Source: Lojkania enalia (lineage: Eukaryota > Ascomycota > Dothideomycetes > Pleosporales). Taken from it: a stretch of 55,984 bases of DNA. A program made the translations under genes and the position numbers. The stretch covers positions 1 through 55,984 of the forward strand of contig ML986625.1 in assembly GCA_010094045.1 (NCBI GenBank). Direction: 5' to 3'. The notes beneath the pieces were generated by a model. It worked only from the letters and a program-made list of their open reading frames with translations, did no database searches and was not told the DNA's origin. This document shows positions 21,365-34,524 of this stretch, piece after piece (the first letter of the stretch is position 1; every line of letters starts with the position of its first letter).

Positions 21365-22711
21365 ACGTAAAGTACTACCGAGCCGGCTATACTACCGAGC
21401 CAGCCACTTTTTCTTAGCATAGCAACTTTTCCGTACGCAACGCTATATCTTAATAACACGAAGCTAATCTATCTAATTAAGAAGGTAGAATTAAACTTAC
21501 CTTTTAGGCCTATACTTTAGGCTAATTTTAAAGCGTGCGACGCGCTGCAGCGGCTTTTAACGTATAATACTAGCAGCTCTCTAACCAGCTTTATGGAATT
21601 ACCTTTTAACCTCAAACTTAACTAAATTGTATAAAGCTTATAGCAACTGAAGAGCAGACGATCGTACGATATATCTTTAACCTTAATTTGCGAGGATTTA
21701 CGCCGCGGCTTTATAAGGTGGTAGATATAGCAGATAAACTATTACGTGCGTAGAATAAGATATCTATAGATAAGAACTGGTCAGAACGATTTATAAGAAC
21801 TATCTAAACTAGAATTTTAAGGATTATTATCTTATATAAAAGATTCTTACCCTCTATATACTAGTATATTTATTATATATCCTACAGCTACTTAATATAG
21901 TATACTTCTTACTATTAAAGCTAAAGTACTCCCAGCGCGTATAAAACTTAGTATACTAACGCGTCTACTATATTAATAAGAAAGGCTTCCTACTAGCCTT
22001 TAGAGACGCGTTTTTTAATATATTTATATATAAGAACTATAAAAAGGCCTTTAAAATATCTAAACTAGTTCCTATTAATATATAGGTTATTCTTAAGCGC
22101 CTTAAAATCCGGTTATATATACTACTAGAGGTACTCCTACTAGAAATACTATAGCAGTTAAAAATAATAAGCAACATATAAGAATTCGGGTTATAATTAA
22201 CTCTTGTACGGAGGTCCTTCGTACAATTACTAAAAGAAGCTAAAGAAGGCTTCTTACAGCTAATAAAAGGAGCTGAATTAATGCTGCATTAAAATACTCT
22301 TATAAGCTACCGGATTATAGAGCTTAAAGAGTAATTAGAGGTTATAATAAAGTATAAAACACGTAAATAGAAGCGAATCCAGTATAGTAGTATAATAGAG
22401 TATAGTAAGGGAGCTTCGTACAGAGCTGCTGAGGTATCTACAACTCCTCAGCGATCTAAGAAGGCTTATAGTAGTAGTAGTAAGGAACCAGCTCAACCTA
22501 GTTAACAGTACTATAGGAACTATAGAAAGACTGGGTATAATACTCGTACGTGCTAAAAAGATATAGAAGCTTCTTCTAAATCTAGTCTAAGTATCTTATA
22601 CGCAGGTTCTCTTATAGATAGCGAGTAAATTAAGGTCTTATATATGGTGTTGGTGGTGCTAAGAAAAAGTGGCCGGCTCGATAGTATAGCCGGCTCGATA
22701 GTACTTTACAT
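21365..22711 (+). mobile_element. pogo-like transposon K, 1347-bp internal deletion derivative
   Basis: TIRs begin ACGTAAAGTACTACCGAGCC, TSD TA at 21363-21364 and 22712-22713. It carries two 17-bp units per end, well preserved. The helix-turn-helix region is present (about 21655-21800), but after about 21810 the sequence jumps to the region downstream of the second catalytic block. About 500 bp with two catalytic acidic positions is therefore missing. The third block and the zinc knuckle (about 22500-22560, RKTGYNTRTC) remain. It could not have made an active transposase even before RIP and was probably mobilised in trans. Confidence 0.87.
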
Positions 22712-23510
22712 TATATAAAAAGTTAATTTATTTAATACTAATAAGAGATCTTATATATAATATACTTTTATCTAATTTAGAATTTTCTCCACTATCCTTT
22801 TAGCATGTATAAGTATTATATCTAGTCTTACTATAGTTACTATAGTAGCGTTAAACTGGTTAAACCCTTTCTTAAGTATTAGTACTACGAGTCTTCTTAA
22901 AGGGCTAAAAGCTTATAGATACTTTAGTAGCTATATATAAAGATCCCTTACTATATAATACTATACTACTATACTAAATATACTTTCTTTTATATATTTT
23001 ACGCTTAGTTACTTCTTCTAATTACCTTTTAAGCTTAGAGTTATAAGTTTAAAGAAGTGTATTCTAATATAGTATTAACTTAGTACCTTTTATAAGCTGT
23101 AAGAATCCTTCTTATACTTCTTTTAATAATTATATAAAGGACTTTTATATAAGTATTAATTATAACCTAAATTTATATATATTACTTAAAGTTTTAGACT
23201 ATTAGAAGTCTTCTTATAAAAATAGTTCTAATAGGGTATATAGTTATATATTAAGGCGATCTATTATAACCTATATATTTAGAAGAATAATTTCTATTAC
23301 TTTAAAAGCCTTTTAATAGTTCTTATATATAAATATATTAAAAAACGCGTTCTTAAAAGCTAGAAGAAAGCCTTCTTTATTAATATAGTAGATGTATTAG
23401 TATACTAAGTCTTATACGCGCTATAAATACTTTAGCTTTAATAGTAAAAAGTAAACTATATTAAGAGGCTAAAGTATATATAATAAATAAGAAGGTATAT
23501 AAAGTATTAG

Positions 23511-23712
23511 TATAAAAGTTCTAGTCTAAAGCTCGGTCCTATTCCTGCGATGCTATAATAGCAGTTACTCTTATACGACCCTATATCTGCCTAGACTAAA
23601 GTAAGCGAATAATACGTATCTTACTACTATATACCTTCTCTTCTCTTTGTCTAGCTTTAATAATAATAGATTCTTATTATATCTAATCCTATTATATCCT
23701 CAGACCTTTTTA
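23511..23712 (+). repeat. 5' LTR of L1 (202 bp)
   Basis: Matches 34323-34524 without gaps. By eye I count about 14 transitions and 2 transversions between them. Starts TATAAAAG and ends CCTTTTTA. The sequence after it (ATTTGTTAAAGC) is also found after the 5' LTR of L2, so it marks the internal side. I cannot name the priming tRNA. Confidence 0.93.
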
Positions 23713-23749
23713 ATTTGTTAAAGCTTATACTATACTAGATTCTATCTTA

Positions 23750-25250
23750 ACTACTAAGTAGACCTACTACTATACGAAGTTATAGACTAAAACGGACTAG
23801 TAGAATAAGGATTTAATATAGCGACTGTATAAAGACAGTTTACTAAAATAGCAGCTAGGCTGGAATATCTAGAGAAAGAAAAGTAGTAATAGTAGCTTAA
23901 AAGAATAAGCCTTTATCGGAAGCTTAAAAAGCAACTAAATAAGTATTTAGCCTTTAAAGAGAGCGTCTCGCCAACTATACTATTAACAACTACTAAGCCT
24001 ATTCGTATAAAAGCTATACTTAATAAGCTGGATAAGTTTTAAAGAGACTATAAAGCGTACTCTATTTGGAAAAGTAGTATAAAGATTAAGATCTATATTA
24101 ATAGTTTATTTATAGGCTTAATAAATATAATAGTAGCAGCCTATATAGTATTATTTTATAAGAGTAATACTAGAATATACTTTTAATCGTATAAAAAATA
24201 TATTACTATAGATACTCTTATCTATAACAAATTCTAGACAATTATAGATATATAATATAATAACCCCTACTATTAAAAACGAGCTAGGATCGAGTTTAAA
24301 AACCTAAGATAAGGTAATAAAACCTTTATTAAGTTTCTAGTTAAATATAATCGTCTCTTTATAAAAGCGTTGTACGACTCTTACCTAAACTAAGTTAAGA
24401 TATAAGATCTAGAAGGGAAGATTTATCCCGAGCTCTACTAATTAATAATTAGCAGCGTTAGTAAGAAAGATCTTATATTATACGCGACCTTTATACGGAA
24501 ACTTTATATTCTTAATAACTGTTTTAAAGTAGCTAAACTTAATAGTGCTTTTATATAGTCCTTTAGTAGGGGGAAGACTAGTTAGATAAGGGACAGCTAG
24601 AAACAGCTACTTACGCCGCTCCCGCAACTACAACTATTAGCTACTATTAATAATACTATAGACTAGATGCTAATAGCTAATTATAGACTCGTATAGCGCC
24701 TAGATATAAGGCTTTAGCTACTAGAGAAGATAAGAAATATTATCGAGAAAGAGCTAAAAACTTAAAAATAATAGAATATCTATTTTACCTGCAGAAATAG
24801 AAGTTACTTTATCTAAAACTACTACTATACTCCGTTTAGGAGTAGTATATAGTTTAATTAGGCTTATATAATACTATTAGAGCCTATTTAGTATAATAAG
24901 AAATGTAGAGATATAGCCTAAGTTAATAGAACGGGAAAAGTATTACTCTAAATAGAAGTCAGCGTTTAAAGCTATAAAAATAGTAGGCGAATAAGTAAGT
25001 ACTAGATAAATTTAATTAATTTCGGATAACTAGCGTTCTATTTACAACCCCTATACTACTTAATAATACTTTTAGCCTTCTTACCTTAATAGATAATAGC
25101 TGTAACTTATATATAATAGTTAAGAAAAGGATTATACAAAAGGCTAGACTAGAATACCTCCGCCTCTTAACGCTATTAACGGCCTTATTATTTAGCAACT
25201 TCTCGGCTAGAATTATTAAAAAGGTAGCTATTATTAACTTGCTAGATATA
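23750..25250 (+). pseudogene. gag: L1 gag and protease relic
   Basis: Gag runs to about 24770. The CCHC zinc knuckle is at about 24782-24825 (YFTCRNRSYFI, then a Tyr in place of the last Cys). The protease active-site block follows at about 25085-25115 (LTLIDNSCNLY, where active enzymes have DSG). Stops are frequent. A 60-residue open frame on the opposite strand at 25016-25198 lies over the protease and is a chance shadow. Confidence 0.83.
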
Positions 25251-25799
25251 GGTAGAAGTTAGATAGATCTAGATTAGATATTTGCTTATATAGTCCTAAG
25301 GATAGAAGAAGATTATAGTATAATCTTAGAACGCTTATAGAGGTAAAGTAAAGATGTAATTATCAATCTAAAAACGGAAATCCTATATATTCGTAGAATG
25401 GGGGTAATTATACGAAACTAGGAGTTTTAGAAGTAGTAATATACAGCTAATATTACCTAAGTCTTAGTATATACTTTCTCTACTATAGTAAAACGCTATA
25501 AGAGACGCCTATAAAATTCTCTTACTAAACTACCCTATATCTTTACTATTAGTATAGCCGATATTTAGAAGGCTCTAGAAAATAAGCCGAAAATAGACCC
25601 TCGTACGAAACTTTCTAAAGAATATATATAGTAGCTCTATACCTTTAATTAATAGGAAGCTAATAAGCTACCGCTTTTAAAACTAGAAGTAGACTATATA
25701 ATCGAGCTGGAAGGGAAAAATAGAAGCCCTCTAAAGATCCTCTTAGGTCCTTTATATAGAATATTATAGGAGATACTCCTTATCTTTTAGAAAACCCTA

Positions 25800-27737
25800 A
25801 TAGAGCTTCTTAATAAAGGATTTATTTAGGTTAACAACTCCCTAACTATAGTATCGGTCCTATTTATATAAAAACTAGGGGGTAGTCTCTACTTCTATAT
25901 TAACTACTATACCCTAAATACTATTATATAGAAAGACTACTACTCCCTACCTCTAATCTAAGAAACGCTAAATTAAATTAGTTAAGCTAAGTAGTTTATA
26001 AAACTTAATATTATTGCTATATTTAATAAGATCTGAATTAAAGAAGGAGACGAGTAGAAAATAGCGTTTACAACCTACTATAGTTTATATAAGTAGCTAA
26101 TTATACTCTTTAGCTTTATAAATGTTTTAAGTACCTTCTAATAATATATTAATTATACGATCTAGAAGTATTTAAGTAACTTTATCTTAGTATACTTAGA
26201 TAATATCCTTATATATATAGACGGCTCTCTATAAGACTATTAGCGCTACGTTAAAGTAATTCTTTAAAAGCTAATAGATACTAGCCTCTAACTCGATATT
26301 AATAAATGCGAATTTAAGGTCTGTATAATAAAATATCTCGGCTTTATTATCGATGCGGAAAAAGATATCTAAATAGACCTATAGAAAGTTAAGGTAATCT
26401 AGAACTAGAAAGTACCTATATTAGTTTTTAGTATATAGAGCTTTTTAAGCTTTATAAACTTCTACTACTAGTTTATTAAGGAATTTTCTAGAGTAGTTAC
26501 TCTACTAACAGCTCTTACCTAAAGGAAATAAGAGAAGAAATAGTTTTAACTTAATAATCGGGTATTTACCGCCTTTAATTACCTAAAGTAATACTTTATA
26601 TAAATACTAGTATTAGCCTAATATAACTTTAAAAGAGAAACGATTTTAGAGTATAATACTTCTAGCTAGTATACTAGAGGTACGTTACTATAATATAATA
26701 ATAAAGGAGTTCTACGATCTATCGCTTTTATATTAAAGTAAATACTTCTTATAGAGTATAACTACCTAATCTATAATAAGGAATTACTAGTAGTTATATA
26801 ATACTTTAAGGAATAGGAAAAGTTTTTAAAACTACTTATATACTTTATAGTTTATATAGATTACTATAACCTAAAATACTTTACTAAAGTATAGAAGCTC
26901 TTTAAGTATTAGATAGAGTAGATAGTATTTCTTATCTAGTTTAACTTCTAGTTTAAATATAAGCTAGGCAAGTTTAATATTCTAGCTAATACTCTTTTAC
27001 GTCGTAATTAGAATCTCTTAAAAGAAGTTAATAATAAGTAGATTTAGAGAAGGATTAGCTAATTCTTTAAACCGTCTAATTTTAAAAATAGAGTTTATAT
27101 AGCTTTTATATAAACTAGAAACTAGTATATTAAAGATACTCCTAATAATTAGGCGGAGGTAGTTGTCCTAGAAGATTCTATATTAGGGGAGGAATTTATA
27201 GATAAAGGGGAGTTTATAACTAAGATATTATATAAAGAGTAGTAAATACTAATAGAAATCTTATAGTAAAATACTTAAGAAAAAGATAAGATATATACTA
27301 TACTTCTCTATACTATTAAAGTAGGGGAGAGAATACTTCTAGAAACCCTCTATTACCTTAGAATTAGCCTATCTAACCTCTTAGTCCTAGGAGATAGATT
27401 AATATAGAGAGAACGCGCTTAGGTTTCTAAGAGTAAGCTACTTTATATAAAGCTAATCTAAGAAACTTATAACTCTTATTTAGCTAGCTACTCTAGTAAG
27501 AATATTATAATCGGGTTAATATTATAGTACTACTTTTAGCTTAGAATAGTAGTAGATATTAAACACTTTATATAAAATTACTACTTCTATAGTAGGAATA
27601 TAGTTTAGTATTCTAGAAAAAAAGGCCTACTATATCCTCTTCTAATTTCTAAAAAGGTATAGTTAGAAATTTTAATAGACTATATTATTAATTTACTAAG
27701 AACTATATGTAGTAATAAATATATTCTTATTATTATA
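25800..27737 (+). pseudogene. pol: L1 pol relic: reverse transcriptase, RNase H, start of integrase
   Basis: The RT blocks are clear: FIRVNNS, LGGSLYFYINYY, LPLIQETLN, IKEGDE, and the catalytic box VYLDNILIYIDG at about 26188-26225 (one Asp is Asn). IKYLGFIIDAEKDI and EFSRVVTLLTALT follow. RNase H is at about 26550-26990. The integrase zinc-binding region begins about 27290 and includes a SKKVQLEILIDYI stretch. L2 interrupts the integrase core at 27738. The remainder is at 33248-34230. Confidence 0.88.
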
Positions 27738-27939
27738 TAAGAAGGTCTAAGGATATAATAGAATTAGATATAATAAGAATCTATTATTATTAAAGCTAGA
27801 GAAAGAGAAGAGAAGTTATATAGTAGTAAGATACGTGTTATTCGCTTATTTTAGTCTAGGTAGATATAGGGTTGTATAAGGGCAACTGCTATTATAGTAT
27901 TATAGAAATAGGACTGAGTTATAGGCCGGGACCTTTATA
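27738..27939 (-). repeat. 3' LTR of L2 (202 bp)
   Basis: Begins TAAGAAGGTC on the plus strand and ends CCTTTATA at 27939. It is flanked on the inside by the minus-strand polypurine tract, which fixes the orientation. Confidence 0.92.
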
Positions 27940-30900
27940 ATATTCCCCTCCTCCTCTTTCTTTTCCTCTAATACTAAGTTGTACGGACAAGTGGTTCTTT
28001 AGTAAAATTCCACCCTATATCCCGTTCAAATTCTCCTAGAGCGATTATATCTTTATAATCGCCCTAGTCGTTCTATAAAGGTATAGTATAACTAGTCTAC
28101 TTATAAAGGAACTGCTATTTTAGGCTACCTCTCCTCTTACTAATTACTCGTACGTCTTGAATTTTCTTAAGCTCCTATTTATCTTTGTTTCTAATACTAA
28201 TTAGTACTAGTTAATAGTCGTCCTATATTTAACTTAATAATAGGTCTTAAGCGATAAAGCGAAGTAGTATTATATAGAAGATGTTATAAATTTCTAATAG
28301 AATGTCTAGTCGGTATATATTTCGTCTAATAGTTTTATTAACTATATATTATTAATAGAGCTTATAGAGCTTCTTTTTCCTTATAGGGTCTATTTTAATA
28401 TTATACATATTAAGCTAAACTTTATCTTCTAATTAGTATTATAGTATAGAATCTCTTATATAATTGTAAATTTCTTACTACTATTATTATATATAGGCTA
28501 TTATTACTTGCGCAAATTTAATATAGTATTTTAGTTTACTAATAATCTATTTTACTACGTAAATAGGGTTTTTAGGCTGCTCTATTAGTAGCTTCTCTTC
28601 TAATTATATAAACTCTCCTAAGTTTAGGTAATAGCTATAAGTAAAAAAGAATAGGTTAACTCTTATAGAGGAAGTATCTCTAGTACTAATAGTAATCTAA
28701 GCTAGTAGTAGCTATAGATCCTAGTTATTCTAGTAGTAGTTATAATAGTAGCGGAGAAGCTCTTTAAGTAGCTGGTTTATATATTCTATACTTCTATTAG
28801 TCTCTAGATAGTATACTATTAATAGCTTTTACTTAATCTTAAGAATTTAGTAGACGCGTGCCTATACACCTTATATAAACTACTCTTCTCTATTAGAAAC
28901 TATTATTTATAGGAGCCTATAATATACTATAAAATACTTAATAAACTTATTAACTAATATTTAGCTCTTAAAGTCTAGAACGGTAATAAAAAGTACTCCT
29001 TTACTTAAACAGTCTATAATAATAAAAATATATTTATTACTATATATAGTTCTTAGTAAGTTAATAATATAGTCTATTAAAATTTCTAACTATACCCTTT
29101 TAGGGACTAGAAAAAGATATAGTAGGCCTTTTTTTTTTAGAACGCTAAACTATATTTCTATTATAGAAGTAGTAATTTTATATAAAGTATTTAATATCTA
29201 CTACTATTCTAGGCTAAAAGTAGCGCCGTAATATTAACCTAATCGTAATATTCTTACTAGGGTAGCTAGCTAAGTAAGAGTTGTAAGTCTCTTAGATTAG
29301 CTTTATATAAAGTAGCTTACTCTTAGAAACCTAAGTACGTTCTCTCTATATTAATCTATCTCCTAGGATTAAAAGGTTAGATAGGCTAATTTTAAGGTAA
29401 TAGAGGGTTTCTAGAAGTATTCTCTCCTCTACTTTAGTAGTATAGAGAAGTATAGTATATATCTTGTCTTTTTCTTAAGTATCTTACTATAAGGTCTCTA
29501 TTAGTATTTACTACTCTTTATACGATATCTTAGTTATAGACTCTCCTTTATCTATAGATTCCTCCCCTAATATAGAGTCTTCTAGGGTAACTACTTCTAT
29601 CTAATTATTAGGAGTATTTTTAGTACGCTAGTTTCTAGTTTATATAGAAGCTATATAAACTCTATTCTTAAAATCGGACGGTTTAAAGAGTTAGCTAATC
29701 CTTTTCTAGATCTACTTATCGTTAGCTTCTTTTAGGAGATCCTAATCGTAATATAAGAGAGTATTAGCTAGAATATTAAGCTTACCCAGCTTATATTTAA
29801 ACTAAAAGTTAAACTAGATAAAAAATACTACCTACCTTATCTAGTATTTAGAGAGCCTTTATACTTTAGTAAAGTATTTTAGGTTATAGTAATCTATACG
29901 AACTATAAAGTACGTAAGTAATTTTAAAAACTTCTCCTATTCTTTAAAGTATTATATAACTACTAGTAATTCCTTATTATAGATTAGGTAGTTATACTCT
30001 ATAGGAAATATTCGCTTTAATATAAAAGTAACAGGTTGTAAAACTCCTTTATTATTATATTACAGAAACATACCTCTAGTATACTAGCTAGAAGTATTAT
30101 ACTCTAGAATTGTTTCTCTTTTAAGGTTATATTAGGCTAACGCTAGTACTTATATAAAGTATTACTTTAAGTAATTAAAGGTGGTAAATATTTAATTATT
30201 AAGTTAAAACTATTTCTTCTCTTATTCCCTTTAGGTAAGAGCTATTAGTAGAGTAACTACTTTAGAAAATTCCTTAATAAACTAGCGGTAGAAATTTACA
30301 AAGCTTAAAAAGTTCTATATACTATAAACTAATATAAGTACTTTCTAGTCCTAGATTACTTTAACTTTCTATAGGTTTATTTAGATACCTTTTTCCGCAT
30401 CAATAATAAAGCCGAGATATTTTATTATATAGATCTTAAATTTATACTTATTAATATTAAGTTAGAAGCCAGTATCTATTAACTTTTAAAGGATTACTTT
30501 AACATAGTACTAATAGTTTTATAGGGAGCCGTCTGTATATATAAGAATATTATCTAAGTATACTAAAATAAAGTTGTTTAAATACTCCTAGATCGTATAA
30601 TTAATATACTATTAAAAGGTATTTAGAGTATTTATAAGGTTAAAGAGTATAACTAGCTACTTATATAAACTATAGTAGGTTATAAATACTATCTTTTACT
30701 CGTCTCCTTTTTTAATTCGGATCTTATTAAATATAGTAATAATATTAAGTTTTATAAACTACTTAGCTTAACTAATTTAATTTAACATTTCTTAGATTAG
30801 AGGTAAAGGGTAGTAGTCTTTTTATATAATAGCGTTTAGGGTGTAATAGTTAATATAGAAGTAGAGGTTACCCCCTAGTTTTCGTATAAATAGGACTAGT

Positions 30901-33040
30901 ACTATAGCTAGGGAGTTGCTAACCCAAATAAATCTTTTATTAAGGAGCTCTATTAGGGTCTTCTAAAGGATAAGAAGTATCTCCTATAATATTTTATATA
31001 AAGGACCTAAGGGGATCCTTAGAGGGCTTCTATCTTTCCCTTCTAGCTTAATTATATAGTCTACTTCTAGTCTTAAAAGTAGTAGTTTATCAGCTTCCTA
31101 TTAATTAAAGGTATAGAGCTACTATATATATTCTTTAGGGAGTTTTATATAAGGGTTTATCTTCGGCTTATTTTCTAGAGCCTTCTAAATATCGGCTATA
31201 CTAATAGTAAAAATATAGGGTAGTTTAGTAAGAGAATCTTATAGGCGTCTCTTATAGCGTTTTACTATAGTAGAGAAAGTATATACTAAGACTTAGGTAA
31301 TATTAGCCGTGTATTACTACTTTTAAAGCTCCTGGTTTTATACGATTACCCCTGTTCTATAAATATATAAGATTTCTATTTTTAGGTTAATAATTACGTC
31401 CTTATTTTACCTTTATAAACGTTCTAAGATTATACTATAATCTCCTTCTATCTTTAGGACTATATAAGTAAATACCCGACCTAGACCTACCTAACTCCTA
31501 CCTATATCTAGTAAGTTAATAATAGCTACCTTCTTAATAATTCTAGCTGAGAAGTTGCTAAATAATAAAGCTGTTAATAGTATTAGGAGATAGAAGTATT
31601 CTAGTCTAGCTTTTCGTATAATCCTTTTCTCGACTATTATATATAAGTTATAGCTATTATCTATTAAGGCGAGAAGGCTAAAGGTATTATTAAGTAGTAT
31701 GGGGGCTATAAATAGAGTACTAGTTATCCGAAATTAATTAAATTTATCTAATACTTACTTATTTACCTACCCTTTTTATAGCTTTAAGCGCCGACTTCTA
31801 TTTAGAGTAATACTTTTCCCGTTCTATTAGTTTAGGCTATATTTCTACATTCCTTATTATATTAAATAGACTCTAGCAGCATTATATAAGTCTAATTAAA
31901 CTATATACTACTCTTAGGCGGAGTATAGTAGCAGCTTTAAGTAAAGTAACCCTCGTTTCCGCAGGTAAAATAGGTATTCTATTATTTCTAAGCCTTTAGC
32001 TCTTTCTTAGTAATATTTCTTATCTTCTCTAGTAGTTAAAGCCTTATATCTAGGCGCTGTACGAGTCTGTAATTAGCTGTTAGCATCTAGTCTATAGTAT
32101 TATTAATAGTAGCTAATAGTTATAGTTGCGAGAGTAGTATAAGTAACTATTCCTAGCTGTTCCTTATCTAACTAGTTTTCCCCCTACTAAAGGACTATAT
32201 AAAAGTACTATCGAGTTTAGCTATTTTAAAATAGTTATTAAGAATGTAAAATTTCTATATAAAGGTTATATATAATATAAAGTCTTTCTTACTAATACTA
32301 CTAATTGTTAATTAGTAGAGCTTAGAATAAATCTTCTCTTCTAGATCTTATATCTTAACCTAGTCTAGGTAAGAGTTATATAATACTTCTATAGAGAGAT
32401 AATTATACTCGACTAGGAACTTAATAAAGGTCTTATTATCTTATCTTAAGTTTTTAAACTCAATCCTAGCTCGCTTTTAATAGTAGAGGTTATTATATTA
32501 TATGTCTATAATTGTCTAAAATTTATTATAGATAAGAGTACCTATAATAATATATTTTTTATATAACTAAAGGTATATTCTAATATTACTCTTATAAAAT
32601 AATGCTATATAAGCTACTACTATTATATCTATTAAGCCTATAAATAAACCGTTAATATAGATCTTAATCTTTATACTACTTTTCTAAATAGAGTATACTT
32701 TATAGTCTTCTTAGAACTTATCTAGCTTGTTAAGTATAGCTTTTATACGAATAGGCTTAGTATTTGTTAATAGTATAGTCGGCAAGACGCTCTCTTTAGG
32801 GGCTAAATACTTATTTAGTTGCTCTTTAAGCTTCCGATAAAAGCTTATTCTTTTAAATTGCTATTACTACTTTTCTTTCTCTAAGTATTCCAGTCTAGCT
32901 GCTATTTTAGCAAACTGTCTCTATATAGTCGCTATATTAAATCCTTATTCTACTAGTCTATTTTAGTCTATAACTTTATATAGTAGTAGATCTACTTAGT
33001 AGTTAAGATAGAATCTAGTATAGTATAAGCTTTAATAAAT
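27940..33040 (-). pseudogene. L2 gag-pol relic
   Basis: Same order of domains as L1. The stretch 27940 to about 28990 is the counterpart of L1's separated tail (33248-34322) and contains the end of integrase and the chromodomain. Stops occur in every frame. No open frame of useful length remains. Confidence 0.85.
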
Positions 33041-33242
33041 TAAGAAGGTCTAAGAATATAATAGGATTAGATATAATAAGAATCTATTATTATTAAAGCT
33101 AGAAAAAGAGAAGAGAAGGTATATAGTAGTAAGATATATATTATTCGTTTGCTTTAGTCTAGGTAGATATAGGGTCGTATAAGAGTAACTACTATTATAG
33201 TATCGCAGGAACAGGACTAAACTATAGACTAGAACCTTTATA
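33041..33242 (-). repeat. 5' LTR of L2 (202 bp)
   Basis: Pairs with 27738-27939. Its inner side (below 33041) reads, on the minus strand, AATTTATTAAAGCTTATAC, the same leader that follows the 5' LTR of L1. Confidence 0.92.
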
Positions 33243-33247
33243 TTACG

Positions 33248-34322
33248 GACTATTTAAGTAAAAGAGTACTTTTTATTACTATTCTAGACCTTAAGAATTA
33301 AATATTAGCTAATAAGTTTATTAAGTATTTTATAGTATATTATAAGCTCCTATAAGTAATAGTCTCTAATAGAAAAGAGAAGTTTATATAAGGTATATAG
33401 GTATATATCTACTAAATTCTTAAGATTAAGTAAAAGCTATTAATAGTATACTATCTAGAGACTAATAGAAGTATAGAGTATATAAACTAGTTACTTAAAG
33501 AGCTTCTCTACTACTATTATAACTACTACTAAAATAACTGGGATTTATAGCTACTACTAGCTTAAATTACTATTAGTATTAGGGACGCTTCCTCTATAAG
33601 AGTTAGCCTATTCTTTCTTACTTATAGCTATTACCCGAACTTAAGAGAATCTGTACAACTAGAAGAGAAGCTACTAATAAAGTAGTCTAGAAACTCTATT
33701 TACGTAATAAAATAGATTATTAGTAAATTAAAAGGCTATGTCGAATTCGCGCAAGTAATAATAGCCTATATATAATAGTAGTAGTAAGAAATTTATAATT
33801 ATATAAGGGATCCTATACTATAATACTAATTACTGGATAAAGTTTAGCTTAATATATATAATATTAAAATAGACTCTATAAGGAAAAAGAAGCTCTATAA
33901 GCTCTATTAATAATATATAGTTAATAAAACTATTAGACGAAATATATACCGATTAGATACTCTATTAGAAATTTATAACATCTTCTATATAACACTACTT
34001 CGCCCTATCGCTTAAGACCTATTACTAAGTTAAATATAGAACGACTATTAACTAGCGCTAATTAGCGTTGGAAATAAAGATAAATAGGAGTTTAAAAAAA
34101 TCTAAGACGTACGAGTAATTAGTAAGAGAAGAGGCGGCCTAAAATAGTAGTTCCTTTATAAGTAGACTAGTTATACTATACTCTTATAGAACGATTAGGG
34201 CGACTATAAAGATATAATTACTCTAGGAGAATTCGAACGGGATATAAAGCGGAACTTTACTAAAGAACTACTTATCTGTACAACTTAGTATTAGAGGAAA
34301 AAGAGGAGGAGAAGGGGAATAT
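33248..34322 (+). pseudogene. pol: L1 pol relic, C-terminal part: integrase end and chromodomain
   Basis: Continues in register with 27737 once L2 is removed. It contains the integrase core remainder (about 33250-33620, e.g. YYNYYQNNWDLQLLLA) and the C-terminal integrase domain (e.g. YIRDPIL, then NIYRLDTLLEIYNIFY at about 33930-33985). A chromodomain relic lies at about 34070-34190 (KKIQDVRVI and QFLYK*TSY). A purine-rich tract (AAAAAGAGGAGGAGAAGGGG, about 34298-34318) lies before the 3' LTR. Confidence 0.85.
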
Positions 34323-34524
34323 TATAAAGGTTTTAGCTTATAGCTCGGTCCCGTTCCTGCGATACTATAATAGTAGTTGCTCTTATGCGACCCTATATCT
34401 ACCTAGACTAAAGTAAGCGAATAATACGTATCTTACTATTATATACCTTCTCTTCTCTTTTTCTAGTTTTAATAATAATAGATTCTTATTATATCTAATC
34501 CTATTATATCCTTAGACCTTTTTA
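34323..34524 (+). repeat. 3' LTR of L1 (202 bp)
   Basis: Pairs with 23511-23712. After it comes TSD gttag, then element G resumes with a sequence also found in E (about 43107 onward), confirming the junction. Confidence 0.93.

Larger units (their letters stand above)
27738..33242 (-). mobile_element. L2: second copy of the L chromovirus, inserted in L1 in opposite orientation
   Basis: 5505 bp, 202-bp LTRs, TSD ttata (27733-27737) versus ttacg (33243-33247), which differ by one C/T and one G/A. On the minus strand: gag, zinc knuckle (about 31940-31985), protease (about 31630-31680), RT with the catalytic box near 30535-30575, RNase H, integrase, and chromodomain (about 28070-28170). A polypurine tract at 27940-27965 (minus strand AAGAGGAGGAGGGGAATA) precedes the 3' LTR. 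Homologous to L1 throughout and equally broken. Confidence 0.92.
23511..34524 (+). mobile_element. L1: Ty3/gypsy chromovirus (about 5.5 kb) interrupted by its relative L2
   Basis: It has 202-bp LTRs and TSD attag (23506-23510) versus gttag (34525-34529). Without L2 and the repeated 5 bp it is 5504 bp, equal within a base to L2. Order: LTR, gag with CCHC, protease, RT, RNase H, integrase (split by L2), chromodomain, polypurine tract, LTR. It is inserted in the transposase of pogo element G. All frames are broken. Confidence 0.93.

Noticed and set aside
25016..25198. 60-residue open frame on the minus strand
   Set aside because: It is antisense to the L1 protease block (LTLIDNSC on the plus strand). 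It shows no recognisable domain and is best explained as chance openness.
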